Source: Gordonia sediminis
GTDB lineage: Bacteria; Actinomycetota; Actinomycetes; Mycobacteriales; Mycobacteriaceae
Direction of reading: 5' to 3'
NCBI GenBank assembly: GCA_004193205.1
Contig: RZUM01000006.1
Span: forward strand, 1 to 64,000
DNA length: 64,000 nucleotides
The position numbers and the translations under genes are program-made. Below the pieces are notes generated by a model. That model made no database searches. It saw nothing but the letters and a program-made list of their open reading frames with translations, and was not told the DNA's origin. Position 1 is the first letter of the stretch. Each line of letters opens with the position of its first letter. Positions 50,090 through 63,193 of this stretch are shown here, in pieces.

Positions 50090-51529
50090 TTAACGCCGAT
50101 CCGAGGAGTATTCGACCTCATCGAGGTCGGCCGGACCGCCCGCCTCGATCGGATCGGAGACTCCGACGTCGTCCGGCTCGTCGCCGGCCGGTTCCTCGAT
50201 CTCGTCGGCTTCCCAGTCGGCGTCGTCGTAGTCGTACTCGTCGTCGTAGTCGTCGTAGTCGTCGTACTCGTCGGTGAGGTAGTCGTCGGCGTAGCCGTAC
50301 TCGTCGAGGTCGTCATCGTAGTCGTCGACGCCGAACCGACGGGCCGCCCGCGTCGACGGCAGGACGCCGTAGACGAGTGCCACGACTAGTCCGACGACGA
50401 CGATCCAGCCGAGCGTGAAGACTCCGAGGGTCGGGACGGTGATGCGGGCGTCGCCGAATTCACCGAGTGCGCCGCCGGCCATGGTGGCGAGCAGCACCAT
50501 CGTCGAGGCGGCGACCGCACCGGCGACGGCGACCGATCGGACATTCGCCAGCGGATCGACGTCGCGGCAACGCACGGCCACCACTATCGCGATCGCCAGC
50601 GGGACACCGAAGCCGATGACGCCCCACGTACCCAGCCCCGACTCGGGCAACAGTCCGAGGATCGGCAGCGGTGGGAGCGGACCGGCCTGGACGTCGAGGA
50701 GGTCCACGGAAGCCGTACCGATGTGGACGTCGGTACCGATGAGGATGCCGGCGGCACCAACGACCAGATTCGGCAGATACAACACCGACAGTCCGGTCAG
50801 CCCGAGGTAACCGTCGAAGTCGTGACCGCCTGCGATCAGCTCACCGACGACGTCCCAGCGTTGCACGATCCGCACCACGACGACCACGGCACCGCAGGTG
50901 AGCAGCGCGACCACGGCGATGGCGCCGCCGCGGACCCCGCGACGCACCGATCGTGGGACGCCGAAGCGTTCATAACAGTCACGGCGTCGACTCCACAGGA
51001 TTCCGAGCGCCGCGGCGCCGCCGTGGATGCCGAGGGTGTAGGCGAATGCGGTCAGCGGCAGTGGGCTCTGGATCGGCAGCACCGACGATCCGTCCATGAT
51101 CACCGCCAACGAGAGCGCCGTGATGAGCATCGGCCCGCCGATCGCGGAGCAGAAGACCGCGATCAACTCGGCGCCCGAGCGTTTCGATGCGGCCGCGGAT
51201 GCGGCCATGCGGGCGGTGGCGGCGCCGATGACCAGGGTCGGCAGGAGCGGGAGCACCCCGATCGTGACGCCGCTGATGGTGACCGGGACCTGGTGGATGG
51301 CCAGCCACACCGCGCCGGTCGCGGGCCCGACGCCTGCGATCCCGCTGCCCGCGAGGAGCAGCACCGACAGGACGACGAGCACCGACACCACGAGCGTGAT
51401 CATCGGAACGGCGAACGCGACGACGACCAGCGCCCGGGCTGAGCCGTCGACCATCGAGCGTTGGGCACGGCGCAGTCGCCGCACCTGACGCAGGCGCGAC
51501 GCGAGGTTGTCGGCAGTTGACGAGGACAT
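50090..51529 (-). CDS. DUF6350 membrane protein with acidic tyrosine-rich tail
   Basis: A 479-residue membrane protein of the actinobacterial DUF6350 family (Rv0955 type), with about ten helices between residues 30 and 380. After a basic linker the C-terminal 70 residues form an extremely acidic, tyrosine-rich tail of YDD/DEYDD repeats that should be cytoplasmic and disordered. The stop codon lies 1 bp past the palindromic element. Start ATG 51529. The family has no known function; it is linked in many genomes with the purine genes and with DUF5336. Confidence 0.82.
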   Translation of the reverse strand: MSSSTADNLASRLRQVRRLRRAQRSMVDGSARALVVVAFAVPMITLVVSVLVVLSVLLLAGSGIAGVGPATGAVWLAIHQVPVTISGVTIGVLPLLPTLVIGAATARMAASAAASKRSGAELIAVFCSAIGGPMLITALSLAVIMDGSSVLPIQSPLPLTAFAYTLGIHGGAAALGILWSRRRDCYERFGVPRSVRRGVRGGAIAVVALLTCGAVVVVVRIVQRWDVVGELIAGGHDFDGYLGLTGLSVLYLPNLVVGAAGILIGTDVHIGTASVDLLDVQAGPLPPLPILGLLPESGLGTWGVIGFGVPLAIAIVVAVRCRDVDPLANVRSVAVAGAVAASTMVLLATMAGGALGEFGDARITVPTLGVFTLGWIVVVGLVVALVYGVLPSTRAARRFGVDDYDDDLDEYGYADDYLTDEYDDYDDYDDEYDYDDADWEADEIEEPAGDEPDDVGVSDPIEAGGPADLDEVEYSSDRR

Positions 51530-51639
51530 CGCTACGAGCCTGACACGCCACAACCGTCACACCCGGCAGACGCGCCGCGCCAACCTCAGAAAGCGACATG
51601 CGTCGCAGGGACCCGGGCCTGCTGTGCCGTGCCCGCCGA

Positions 51640-51677
51640 CGCGAACGCCCCGCCGACGACTCGGCGGGGCGTTCGCG
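51640..51677 (-). terminator. 17-bp perfect stem
   Basis: CGCGAACGCCCCGCCGA and TCGGCGGGGCGTTCGCG pair perfectly around CGAC, 20 bp after the DUF5336 stop on the minus strand. It is a strong terminator separating that gene from the DUF6350 gene. Confidence 0.8.
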
Positions 51678-51697
51678 GTGACCTGCGGTCGCGGGCG

Positions 51698-52951
51698 TCA
51701 CTGCCCGGTCGGCGGCTCCGGCTTCTTGAACACCGTGGTGGCGTCGCGGCTCTTCTCGCCCGACGATGCGGTGTTCTCGACGGTGTAGCCGGCCGGGGAT
51801 GAGCTGTCGGTCGTCCCCGCGCTCGGCGTGTAGCCGGCCGACGACGGCGACGATCCGTAGGCGCCGTACGGCGAGGGCGCGGTCAAACTCGCGCTGCCCG
51901 ACGAACTCGCGCTGCCGGTGGAACTCGCGCTGCCGGTCGAACTCGCGCTGCCGTAGGTGCTGCCGTACTTGTCCAGGTACGAGGTAGACGGCGACTGGGT
52001 CTGCGCCCCGCTCGCGGCCTGGGCATCACCGTAGGCCGACGACATCGCCTGGGTGTCGGGCGCCGCGGCCGGGGCCTGCGGCTGCACCTGGGTCGGTGCG
52101 GCGGCGGTCGCGGTCGCGGCGCTCGCCGTCGCGGCTTCGGCGGCCGGCGCCACCTTCACCTTCTCCGCGGCGACGAACAGCCAGAACACCGAGAGTGCGG
52201 CGACGATCAGCGCCAGGGTCAGCTGGGCGTAGTCGATGCCGGCGTTGGTGATGAAACGCGAAGTCTGTGCCGCGGTGTGGATGATCGCGTACAGGTCGAG
52301 AATCGCGGTCGCGACCGCGGCGGCCGCGATAACCGGCACCGCCACCTTCGACTCGACGAGCCGGGTCAGTGTCAACAGCGCCAGCACCGCCACGAACGCC
52401 ATCGACAGCAGGAAGCTCCCGAGGTTCCAGAAACTCACGATCACGTCGATGGCCGCGACCAGGGTGACGCCGATCGCCAGCATGTCACCGATGTTGGCCG
52501 GCAACCCCTGGCTCGCCGGCTTGGGGGCCGTGTAGCCGTACTGGCCGTAGCCCTGCGGATATTGCTGACCGTAACCCTGCGGGTACTGCTGACCGTACCC
52601 CTGTTGACCGCTCTGCTGGCCGTAGCCCTGCTGACCATAGCCCTGCTGACCGCTCGGCTGGCCGTAGCCCTGCTGGCCACTGGGCTGACCATAGCTCTGC
52701 TGGCCATAACCTTGCTGGCCATAGCCCTGCTGACCGCTCGGCTGGCCGTAGCCCTGTTGGCCCTGTTGGCCGTAGCCCTGTTGGCCCTGTTGGCCCTGTT
52801 GGCCCTGTTGGCCCTGTTGGCCCTGTTGGCCCTGTTGGCCCTGTTGGCCATATCCCTGTTGGCCGTAGCCGCCGGACTCCTGCTGGCCGGACTGCGGGTA
52901 ACCGCCGTACTGGCCGTAGCCCTGCTGCCCGGATCCCGGTTGGTAAGTCAT
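51698..52951 (-). CDS. DUF5336 protein with prion-like GQQ repeats
   Basis: The 417-residue protein has three parts. Residues 1-150 are made almost only of G, Q, Y and P, with runs of GQQ and YGQQ coded by a 9-bp unit CTGTTGGCC repeated in tandem, and with PSGQQGYGQ blocks. Then follow four membrane helices (about 165-275, for example [19 protein letters not shown]), and a C-terminal A/S/T/P-rich tail (280-417) with SAS/TGS repeats. This is the Rv0954-type gene next to DUF6350 as in mycobacteria. The Q/G/Y tail looks like phase-separating or adhesive domains. Start ATG 52951. Confidence 0.82.
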   Translation of the reverse strand: MTYQPGSGQQGYGQYGGYPQSGQQESGGYGQQGYGQQGQQGQQGQQGQQGQQGQQGQQGYGQQGQQGYGQPSGQQGYGQQGYGQQSYGQPSGQQGYGQPSGQQGYGQQGYGQQSGQQGYGQQYPQGYGQQYPQGYGQYGYTAPKPASQGLPANIGDMLAIGVTLVAAIDVIVSFWNLGSFLLSMAFVAVLALLTLTRLVESKVAVPVIAAAAVATAILDLYAIIHTAAQTSRFITNAGIDYAQLTLALIVAALSVFWLFVAAEKVKVAPAAEAATASAATATAAAPTQVQPQAPAAAPDTQAMSSAYGDAQAASGAQTQSPSTSYLDKYGSTYGSASSTGSASSTGSASSSGSASLTAPSPYGAYGSSPSSAGYTPSAGTTDSSSPAGYTVENTASSGEKSRDATTVFKKPEPPTGQ

Positions 52952-53065
52952 TCCGATCTCCTGCTCAGTCGTCTCGCCCCCACATGAGCGCATGTAGCCG
53001 CGCCCAACGCTACAGGTTCACTACCGGAATTCTCGGTGCGGGCTCGGGGGTTCCGACCTCCACAT

Positions 53066-55057
53066 TTACCAGCGATGGGCCTTCCCCTGCTGCGCGTACC
53101 ACTCGATCAGGTCGTAGTCGTCGACGGACTTGGGGTCGACGTTGACCTCGGCCCGCCCGGCAAGGATGCCGGTGACGGGAACCTCCAGCTTCTTGCCGGT
53201 GCGCGTGTGCGGGATACCGGGCGCCTCGATGATCTCGTCGGGCACGTGCCGGGGCGACAGCCTCGTACGCACCTCGGCGGCAACACGGGTGCGCAGCTCG
53301 TCGTCGAGCCTCGCCCCCGCGACCAGCGTGACGAACAGCGGCATCCAGTAGGCGCCGCCGGGCCCGTCGACGCCGAGCACGAAGGCCTCGGCGATCTCGT
53401 CGATGCCTTCGACGACCTCGTAGATGTCGGCCGATCCCATCCGGATGCCGTGCCGGTTGAGGGTGGCGTCGCTGCGTCCGTGGATGATCAGCGAGCCGCG
53501 GTCGGTGACCGTGACCCAGTCCCCGTGCCGCCACACCGGCCGCGGCGGCGGACTCTGCCATTCGTGATCGAAGTAGGCCGCCCGATACCGGGCGCCGTCG
53601 GCGTCGTTCCAGAACGAGACCGGCATCGACGGCATCGGTTCGGTGACGACCATCTCCCCCACGTCGCCGACCAGCGGGGTGCGGTCGGGTGCCCAGCTCT
53701 CCAGGGCGACCCCGAGATAGCGCACCGACAGTTCGCCGGCCACCACCGGCACCCCGGTCGACCCGCCGGCGAAGGCGGTGACGACGTCTGTGCCGCCGCT
53801 GATCGACGAGATCGGCAACCCCGACTTCACGTTGTCGTCGACCCAGGTGAACAGGTCGGCGGCCAGCGTGGAGCCGGTACTGCCCAGGGTGCGCAGCGCC
53901 GACAGGTCGTGTGCGGTGCCGGGCGTGAGATTCGCCTTGCGGGAGGCCTGCAGCTGACCCGGGCTGGTGCCGAAGTAGGTGACGCCCTCGGATTCGACGA
54001 TCTGCCACAGCCGGTCGGCGTCGGGGTACAGAGGTGAGCCGCTGTAACAGACGATCCGTGCGCCGCACAGCAGTCCGGCGACCTGGAAGTTCCACATCAT
54101 CCAGCTCAGCGCGGTCTGCCAGAAGAACACGTCGTCGGGACCGAGATCGCCGTGGAGCCCGGCCGCCTTGAGATGTTCGACGACGACGCCGCCGTGACCG
54201 TGCACAATCCCCTTGGGCCTACCGGTGGTGCCCGAGCTGAACAACACCCAGAGCGGGTGGTCGAACGCCACCGGCGCCGGCTCGATCGGTGGGCCCACCG
54301 CTGCCACCGCGTCAAGGTAGGCGATCCGCCGCACCCCCGACGTTCCGTCGGCGGCCGTGTCGTACTTTTCGCCGACCACGACGTGCGCCACCAGCTCCGG
54401 AAGCAGGCGGGCCAGTTCGCCACTGTCGGCGGACTTGTCGACCGATTTGCCGTTGTAGTGGTAGCCCTGCGCACTCACCAGCACCTTCGGCGACAGTTGC
54501 GCGAGCCGTCCGGCGGCACCCTCGGGGGCGTAGTCCTGTCCGCAGCCCGACCAGATCGCGCCCACATGGGCGGTGCCGAGGAAGGCGATCACCGCCTCCG
54601 GGATGTCGGGCAGGTAGGCGGCCACGACGTCGCCCTCGCCGACGCCGAGTCCGGTCAGGGTGCGGGCGAATCCCGCCACCAGTGCGGGCAGGTCCGACCA
54701 GGCGATCTCGGTGCGGTCACCGGTCTCGTCGATCCCGACGATCGCCGCGCCGGGGCGCTGCGCGTGACGCAGGATCGCCGACACATAGTTGAGTCGTACC
54801 CGCGGAAACCACTGCGCACCCGGCATGGTGGAGTCGGCGAGGATGTCGGCGTCGTCGGCGAGCGGGCGGCCGTCGGTGGTCTCGGCGATGTCGTCGAGCC
54901 GGTAGAAATCCCATACCGCATGCCAAAACCCGGCGGGCTCCTCGACCGACCAGCGCCACAACGCGTCGTAATCGGCGAGCGGGCGCCCCGACCGGGTCCG
55001 GGCGAACTCGGTGAACGACGCCATCTGCGTGTCGGCCGGGTCCTGTTCAGTGGTCAC
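53066..55057 (-). CDS. Acetoacetyl-CoA synthetase
   Basis: This 663-residue AMP-forming ligase makes acetoacetyl-CoA from acetoacetate, ATP and CoA. Hallmarks are the long N-terminal domain with FWHAVWDFYRL and NYVSAILRH, the P-loop VLFSSGTTGRPKGIVHGHGG (about 265), the WTWMMWN-like part (SWMMWNFQVAGL), GGTDVVTAF and the SRSDATLNRHGIR hinge, with the catalytic Lys in RTGKKLEVPVT near 630. The start could be GTG 55057 or TTG two codons upstream. It is the last gene of the leucine operon, 18 bp after the fadD gene, so it salvages the end product. Confidence 0.9.
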   Translation of the reverse strand: MTTEQDPADTQMASFTEFARTRSGRPLADYDALWRWSVEEPAGFWHAVWDFYRLDDIAETTDGRPLADDADILADSTMPGAQWFPRVRLNYVSAILRHAQRPGAAIVGIDETGDRTEIAWSDLPALVAGFARTLTGLGVGEGDVVAAYLPDIPEAVIAFLGTAHVGAIWSGCGQDYAPEGAAGRLAQLSPKVLVSAQGYHYNGKSVDKSADSGELARLLPELVAHVVVGEKYDTAADGTSGVRRIAYLDAVAAVGPPIEPAPVAFDHPLWVLFSSGTTGRPKGIVHGHGGVVVEHLKAAGLHGDLGPDDVFFWQTALSWMMWNFQVAGLLCGARIVCYSGSPLYPDADRLWQIVESEGVTYFGTSPGQLQASRKANLTPGTAHDLSALRTLGSTGSTLAADLFTWVDDNVKSGLPISSISGGTDVVTAFAGGSTGVPVVAGELSVRYLGVALESWAPDRTPLVGDVGEMVVTEPMPSMPVSFWNDADGARYRAAYFDHEWQSPPPRPVWRHGDWVTVTDRGSLIIHGRSDATLNRHGIRMGSADIYEVVEGIDEIAEAFVLGVDGPGGAYWMPLFVTLVAGARLDDELRTRVAAEVRTRLSPRHVPDEIIEAPGIPHTRTGKKLEVPVTGILAGRAEVNVDPKSVDDYDLIEWYAQQGKAHRW

Positions 55058-55075
55058 TGGCAAAACCCACCCCGC

Positions 55076-56707
55076 TCACATGCCCAAGATCTCGACGGCC
55101 TCGGCACGCATCTGCACCTTGCGGACCTTGCCCGTCACGGTCATCGGGAAGTCCTTGACGACATGCACGTAACGCGGGATCTTGTGGCGGGCGATCTTGC
55201 CGGTGGCGAACTCCCGCAGGTCGTCCTCGGTGAAATCGCTGACCCCGTCACGCAGCCGCACCCACGCCATCAACTCCTCCCCGTACTTCGCGTCCGGCAC
55301 CCCGATCACCTGGGCGTCGAGGATGTCGGGGTGGGTGTAGAGAAACTCCTCGATCTCGCGTGGATAGATGTTCTCGCCGCCGCGGATCACCATGTCCTTG
55401 ATCCGGCCGGTGATGCGGACATACCCGTTGTCGTCCATCACGGCGAGATCGCCGGTGTGCATCCACCCGTCGGTGTCGATGGCCTCGGCGGTCTTCTCCG
55501 GCTGGTTCCAGTAGCCCTTCATCACCGAGTAGCCGCGGGTGCAGAACTCGCCGGTGTCGCCGCGACGCAACGTCTCCCCGGTCGCCGGATCGACGACCTT
55601 GATCTCCAGGTGCGGTCCCACACGTCCGACGGTCCCGACCCGCAGTTCCAACGGATCGTCGACACGCGTCTGTGTGGACACCGGCGACGTCTCGGTCATG
55701 CCGTAGCAGATGGAAACCTCGCGCATGTGCATCCGGTCGACGACCTGCCGCATCGTGTGTTCGGGACAGGGCGAACCCGCCATGATCCCGGTGCGCAGAC
55801 TCGACAGATCGTAATCGCTTGCGTCTCCTCCGCTGTCGAGGAGCGCGAGTTCGGCGATGAACATCGTCGGCACCCCGTAGAGGCTGGTGCAGCGGTACTC
55901 CGACACCGCGCGCAAGGTGGCCGCGGGATCGAATGCGGGGGCCGGGATGACCATGGCCGCACCGTGACTGGTCGCCGCCAGATTGCCCATCACCATGCCG
56001 AAGCAGTGGTAGAAGGGCACCGGCAGACAGATCCGGTCGGCGTCGGTGTAGTTGACCAGCTCACCGACGAGGTAGCCGTTGTTGGCGATGTTGCGGTGGG
56101 TCAGGGTGGCGCCCTTGGGGAACCCCGTGGTGCCGGAGGTGTACTGGATGTTGATCGGGTCGTCGGGGGTCAACGACGCGCCGATCTCGGACACCCGGGC
56201 CAGTTCGTCGGCGGTCGGGTCGGCGAGCAGCGCGGTCCACTCGGGGGCCTCGAACAGGACGACCTCACGCAGGGTGGGACAGTTCGGTCGGGCCTCGGCC
56301 AACATCGACGCGTAGGCGGAGTCCTTGAAGCGCTCCGCCGCGAAGACGAAACCGATCTCCGACTGGCCGAGCGCGTACTCGATCTCGTTCTGCCGGTAAG
56401 CGGGGTTGAGATTGACCAGGATGGCACCGATCTCGGCGGTCGCATACTGGGTGAGCACCCATTCGAACCGGTTGGGCGCCCACAGCCCGACCCGGTCACC
56501 GGTCGTGACCCCGAGCCGCAGCAGGCCGGCCGCCAGGGCACGAACATCGCGGTGGAACTCGGTGTAGGTCCACTGTCGTCCGGCGGCGGCGTCGATGAGA
56601 GCCACGTTGTCGCCGTAGTTCTCGACGGTCCGTGCCAGCGTTGCTCCGATGGTCTCGCTCAGCATTGCCGGGGTGTCCTCGCCGACGGCATAGGCAAGTT
56701 CGGTCAT
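55076..56707 (-). CDS. Acyl-CoA synthetase, FadD35-like
   Basis: A 543-residue AMP-forming fatty acid CoA ligase. The P-loop is IQYTSGTTGFPKGATLTHRN (about 184-203), the second motif YGMTETSPVS, the hinge GRIKDMVIRGGENIYP and the catalytic lysine in TVTGKVRKVQMR near 525. It belongs to the medium/short-chain FadD35 group. The gene follows the lyase gene by 49 bp and precedes the acetoacetyl-CoA synthetase gene. It may activate branched or dicarboxylic acids of the pathway; the substrate is unknown. Confidence 0.88.
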   Translation of the reverse strand: MTELAYAVGEDTPAMLSETIGATLARTVENYGDNVALIDAAAGRQWTYTEFHRDVRALAAGLLRLGVTTGDRVGLWAPNRFEWVLTQYATAEIGAILVNLNPAYRQNEIEYALGQSEIGFVFAAERFKDSAYASMLAEARPNCPTLREVVLFEAPEWTALLADPTADELARVSEIGASLTPDDPINIQYTSGTTGFPKGATLTHRNIANNGYLVGELVNYTDADRICLPVPFYHCFGMVMGNLAATSHGAAMVIPAPAFDPAATLRAVSEYRCTSLYGVPTMFIAELALLDSGGDASDYDLSSLRTGIMAGSPCPEHTMRQVVDRMHMREVSICYGMTETSPVSTQTRVDDPLELRVGTVGRVGPHLEIKVVDPATGETLRRGDTGEFCTRGYSVMKGYWNQPEKTAEAIDTDGWMHTGDLAVMDDNGYVRITGRIKDMVIRGGENIYPREIEEFLYTHPDILDAQVIGVPDAKYGEELMAWVRLRDGVSDFTEDDLREFATGKIARHKIPRYVHVVKDFPMTVTGKVRKVQMRAEAVEILGM

Positions 56708-56756
56708 GTCTTACTCCGGTTTCTCCACGTCATTGTTGCCGAATGGTCAAGTCAGG

Positions 56757-57656
56757 TCAGGTCTGATGGGGTGTCGGGGCGTCGCCCACCGGAACATCCT
56801 GGGCGGCAACGGCTCTCGCGAGCACCACCTCCGCCTGACGCAGCACGGGGCCGTCGATCATCTGACCTTCGAGGCTGAACACGCCGCCATGATGGGCCTC
56901 GGAACCCTCGACGACCTTGCGCGCCCAGTCGATTTCGTCCTCCGAGGGCCGGTATCCGTCCCGGATATAGGGCACCTGGGACGGGTGAATACATGCGGTT
57001 GCGGTGTAGCCAACCGCGACCGCGTCACGTACCTCGGCGATCAGCCCCGCGGTGTCGTTGATGTCGATGTGTACCGAGTCGACGGCGAACTTGTCGTGCG
57101 CGGCCGCCGCGATGCGTGTCAGCGATCGCACATACCGGGCGACCTCACGGTACTCACCGGGCCGGATCTCGTCGGGGCCGAATCGGCTGGACTTGCCGCC
57201 CAGACCGGCGACGAGGTCCTCGGCGCCCCACATCAGTCCGATGCAGTTGACCGCGCTGGCGATCTCGTGGGCTCGGGTCGCGCCGAGCGGTGTCTCGATG
57301 AGCGCGATGGTTTGCAACGCGGTCGCGATGATGGAGTCGGGGTCCTCGGCCTTGGCCTGCATCACCACCCGGTAGTTGGTGTCGGCGACGGCGGAGAGGT
57401 CGCGCCGGTAGTCGCCGGTGCCGGACGGATTGATCCGCACGATGGCGCGGTCGGGATCGATCGGGTTCGCGATGAGGGCCTCTCGAGCCGCCGTCCGGTT
57501 CTCCGGGGCCACCGCGTCCTCGAGGTCGAGGATCACCACGTCGGCGCGGTCGAGCGCCTTCTGATATCGCTCGGGCCGGTCGGCCGGACAGAACAACAGG
57601 GCAGGTCCGGGCGGTGTCCATGCGTTGACGAGTTTCTGGGGGTTGGAAGGCATCAC
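56757..57656 (-). CDS. citE: HpcH/HpaI-type acyl-CoA lyase, CitE-like
   Basis: A 299-residue TIM-barrel lyase with the CitE signature LFCPADRPERYQKALDRADV, LDLEDAVAP (acidic metal ligands), VRINPSGTG (Arg), IETPLGATRAHEIA (Glu) and GAEDLVAGLG (metal-binding Asp). In M. tuberculosis the homologue Rv2498c is reported to cleave 3-hydroxy-3-methylglutaryl-CoA of R configuration and citramalyl-CoA. In this operon it would cut HMG-CoA to acetoacetate and acetyl-CoA. Magnesium is required in the family. The GTG/ATG start touches the maoC stop. Confidence 0.9.
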   Translation of the reverse strand: MMPSNPQKLVNAWTPPGPALLFCPADRPERYQKALDRADVVILDLEDAVAPENRTAAREALIANPIDPDRAIVRINPSGTGDYRRDLSAVADTNYRVVMQAKAEDPDSIIATALQTIALIETPLGATRAHEIASAVNCIGLMWGAEDLVAGLGGKSSRFGPDEIRPGEYREVARYVRSLTRIAAAAHDKFAVDSVHIDINDTAGLIAEVRDAVAVGYTATACIHPSQVPYIRDGYRPSEDEIDWARKVVEGSEAHHGGVFSLEGQMIDGPVLRQAEVVLARAVAAQDVPVGDAPTPHQT

Positions 57657-58141
57657 TATCCCACTGGGTTCTTGCGCACCAGCGTGGCCCGCGCGGCCCG
57701 CGCGACGACCTCGCCGTGCTGGTTTCGTCCGATGTGGGTCAAGTTCACCACACCCTCACCCGGTCGCGACTTCGATTCACGCTTGCCGGTGCACTCCGTT
57801 TCGGCGTAGAGCGTGTCGCCTGCGAACAGCGGTGCGGGGAACGCGACCTCACTGAACCCGAGGTTGGCCACCAGGGTGCCCTGGGTGAGCTGGGAGACCG
57901 ACAGCCCGACAATCGTCGACAACGTGAACATCGAGTTGATGAGACGTTGTCCGCCGAAGCCGGGTTGTTGGGCCGACCAGGCGGCGTCGAGGTGCAGCGC
58001 CTGGGTGTTCATGGTGAGCGTGGTGAACACGACGTTGTCGGCCTCGGTGACCGTGCGACCGGGGCGGTGCTCGTAGACCGTGCCCTCGTCGAACTCCTCG
58101 AACCACAGGCCGCGCTGCACGACCCGGATCGCCTCGCTCAT
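57656..58141 (-). CDS. MaoC-like dehydratase/hydratase
   Basis: A 161-residue single hot-dog domain protein of the MaoC/hydratase-2 type (Rv2499c kind). The core is WFEEFDEGTVYEHRPGRTVTEADNV, LHLDAAWSAQQPGFGGQRLI and FPAPLFAGDTLYAETEC. In R-hydratases the catalytic pair is Asp-His; here the D/H of LHLDA are placed suitably, and the usual long helix is intact. In leucine breakdown it could hydrate 3-methylglutaconyl-CoA. It overlaps its neighbours by a base or four, so it is translated with them. Confidence 0.87.
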   Translation of the reverse strand: MSEAIRVVQRGLWFEEFDEGTVYEHRPGRTVTEADNVVFTTLTMNTQALHLDAAWSAQQPGFGGQRLINSMFTLSTIVGLSVSQLTQGTLVANLGFSEVAFPAPLFAGDTLYAETECTGKRESKSRPGEGVVNLTHIGRNQHGEVVARAARATLVRKNPVG

Positions 58142-59282
58142 GCGAACCCCAATTCCCGCGCGATCAGCATCAACTGGACCTCGGTGGTGCCCTCGCCGAT
58201 CTCGAGGATCTTGGAGTCGCGGTAGTGCCGGGCGACCGGGTATTCGTTCATGAAGCCGTAGCCGCCGTGGATCTGGGTCGCCATGCGCGCGTTGTCCATG
58301 GCCGCCTCGCTCGCGACCATCTTGGCGATCGACGCCTCCTTCTTGAAGGGTTTGCCGGCCAGCATCTTGGCCGCCGCGTCGTAGTAGGCGGTGCGTGCGA
58401 CGTGGGCGCGCGCCTCCATGCGGGCGATCGCGAACGACACCGACTGGTACTGCCCGATCGGCTTGCCGAACGACTGACGCTCCTTGGCGTACTTGACGCT
58501 CTCGTCGACACAGCCCTGCGCGGCGCCGGTGGCCAGCGCGGCGATCGCGATACGCCCCTCGTCGAGGATGGACAGGAAGTTCGCGTAGCCGCGTCCCCGC
58601 TCACCGAGCAGGTTCTCGGCCGGCACCCGGGCGTCAATGAAGGTCAGCGGATGGGTGTCCGAGGCGTTCCAGCCGACCTTGTTGTAGGCGGGTTCGGCGG
58701 TGAAACCGGGTGTGTCGGACGGCACGATGATCGTGGAGATCTCCTTGCGGCCGTTCTCCTTCGAACCGGTGACGGCCGTGACGGTCACCAGCGACGTGAT
58801 GTCGGTGCCGGAGTTGGTGATGAACTGCTTGGCGCCGTTGACGATCCACGAGTCGCCGTCGTCCTTCGCGGTGGTCGCCGTCGCGCCGGCGTCCGAACCC
58901 GCGCCCGGCTCGGTCAGACCGAATCCGGCGAGTGCGCGGCCCGCGGTCAGGTCGGGCAGCCAGCGCTGCTTCTGTTCCTCGGTGCCGTACTTGTAGATGG
59001 GCATGGCGCCTAGACCGACACCCGCCTCGAGCGTGATGGCCACCGACTGGTCCACCTTGCCGAGCTCCTCGAGCGCGAGCGCGAGAGCGAAGTAGTCGCC
59101 ACCCATGCCGCCGTACTCTTCGGAGAAGGGCAGCCCGAACAGGCCCATCTTGCCCATCTCCGAGACGACCTCGTAGGGGAAGCTGTGTTCGGCATCGTGT
59201 TTCGCTGCGACCGGTGCGACCACCTGTTGGGCGAAGTCACGCACGGACGCGATGAGGTCGGTGTACTCCTGACTGAGTTCCA

Positions 59283-59283
<1 letters not shown>
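58138..59283 (-). CDS. fadE19: Acyl-CoA dehydrogenase, isovaleryl-CoA type
   Basis: A 381-residue FAD enzyme that oxidises branched short acyl-CoA, probably isovaleryl-CoA. The parts are GLFGLPFSEEYGGMGGDYFA, LTEPGAGSDAGATATTA (FAD-binding), KQFITNSGTDI, and the C-terminal IHGGYGFMNEYPVARHYRDS with ILEIGEGTTEVQ, where the Glu of the EGT motif sits in the catalytic-base position of many family members. It couples to electron-transfer flavoprotein. The start codon is coupled to the biotin carboxylase stop in ATGG/ATGA fashion. Confidence 0.9.
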
Positions 59284-61355
<2,072 letters not shown>

Positions 61356-61362
61356 CACCGGG

Positions 61363-62973
<1,611 letters not shown>

Positions 62974-62980
62974 CAACCTT

Positions 62981-63002
62981 TCAGTTAGTGGTTGTTAACT
63001 GA
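62981..63002. promoter_or_regulatory. Palindromic operator of the leucine operon
   Basis: TCAGTTAGTGG-TTGTTAACTGA is a 22-bp imperfect palindrome with outer half-sites TCAGTTA and TAACTGA matching exactly. It lies 8 bp upstream of accD1 and close to the promoter region of the divergent oxidoreductase. TetR-family regulators of short-chain catabolism use such sites. No regulator gene is in the window. Confidence 0.55.
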
Positions 63003-63193
63003 ATGCATCGTACGACAGAACGGGGGCACTTGTCACCTGCCTTCACATTCTGTCAGCCAAGGTGACGTGGATCACGGAATTCCGTACTGTGGAGAGAGGC
63101 CCGCCACCCCTGGGCCCGCCACAACAGATGCCCGCGACACCACCACCCATGGCTGTCGGGGACCGAAATATGAACAGAAGGCCAGGTAACCCC

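Noticed and set aside
54152-56878. 908-codon plus-strand frame over the two CoA ligase genes
   Set aside because: Antisense shadow with no motifs; both ligases on the minus strand have intact P-loops and catalytic lysines.
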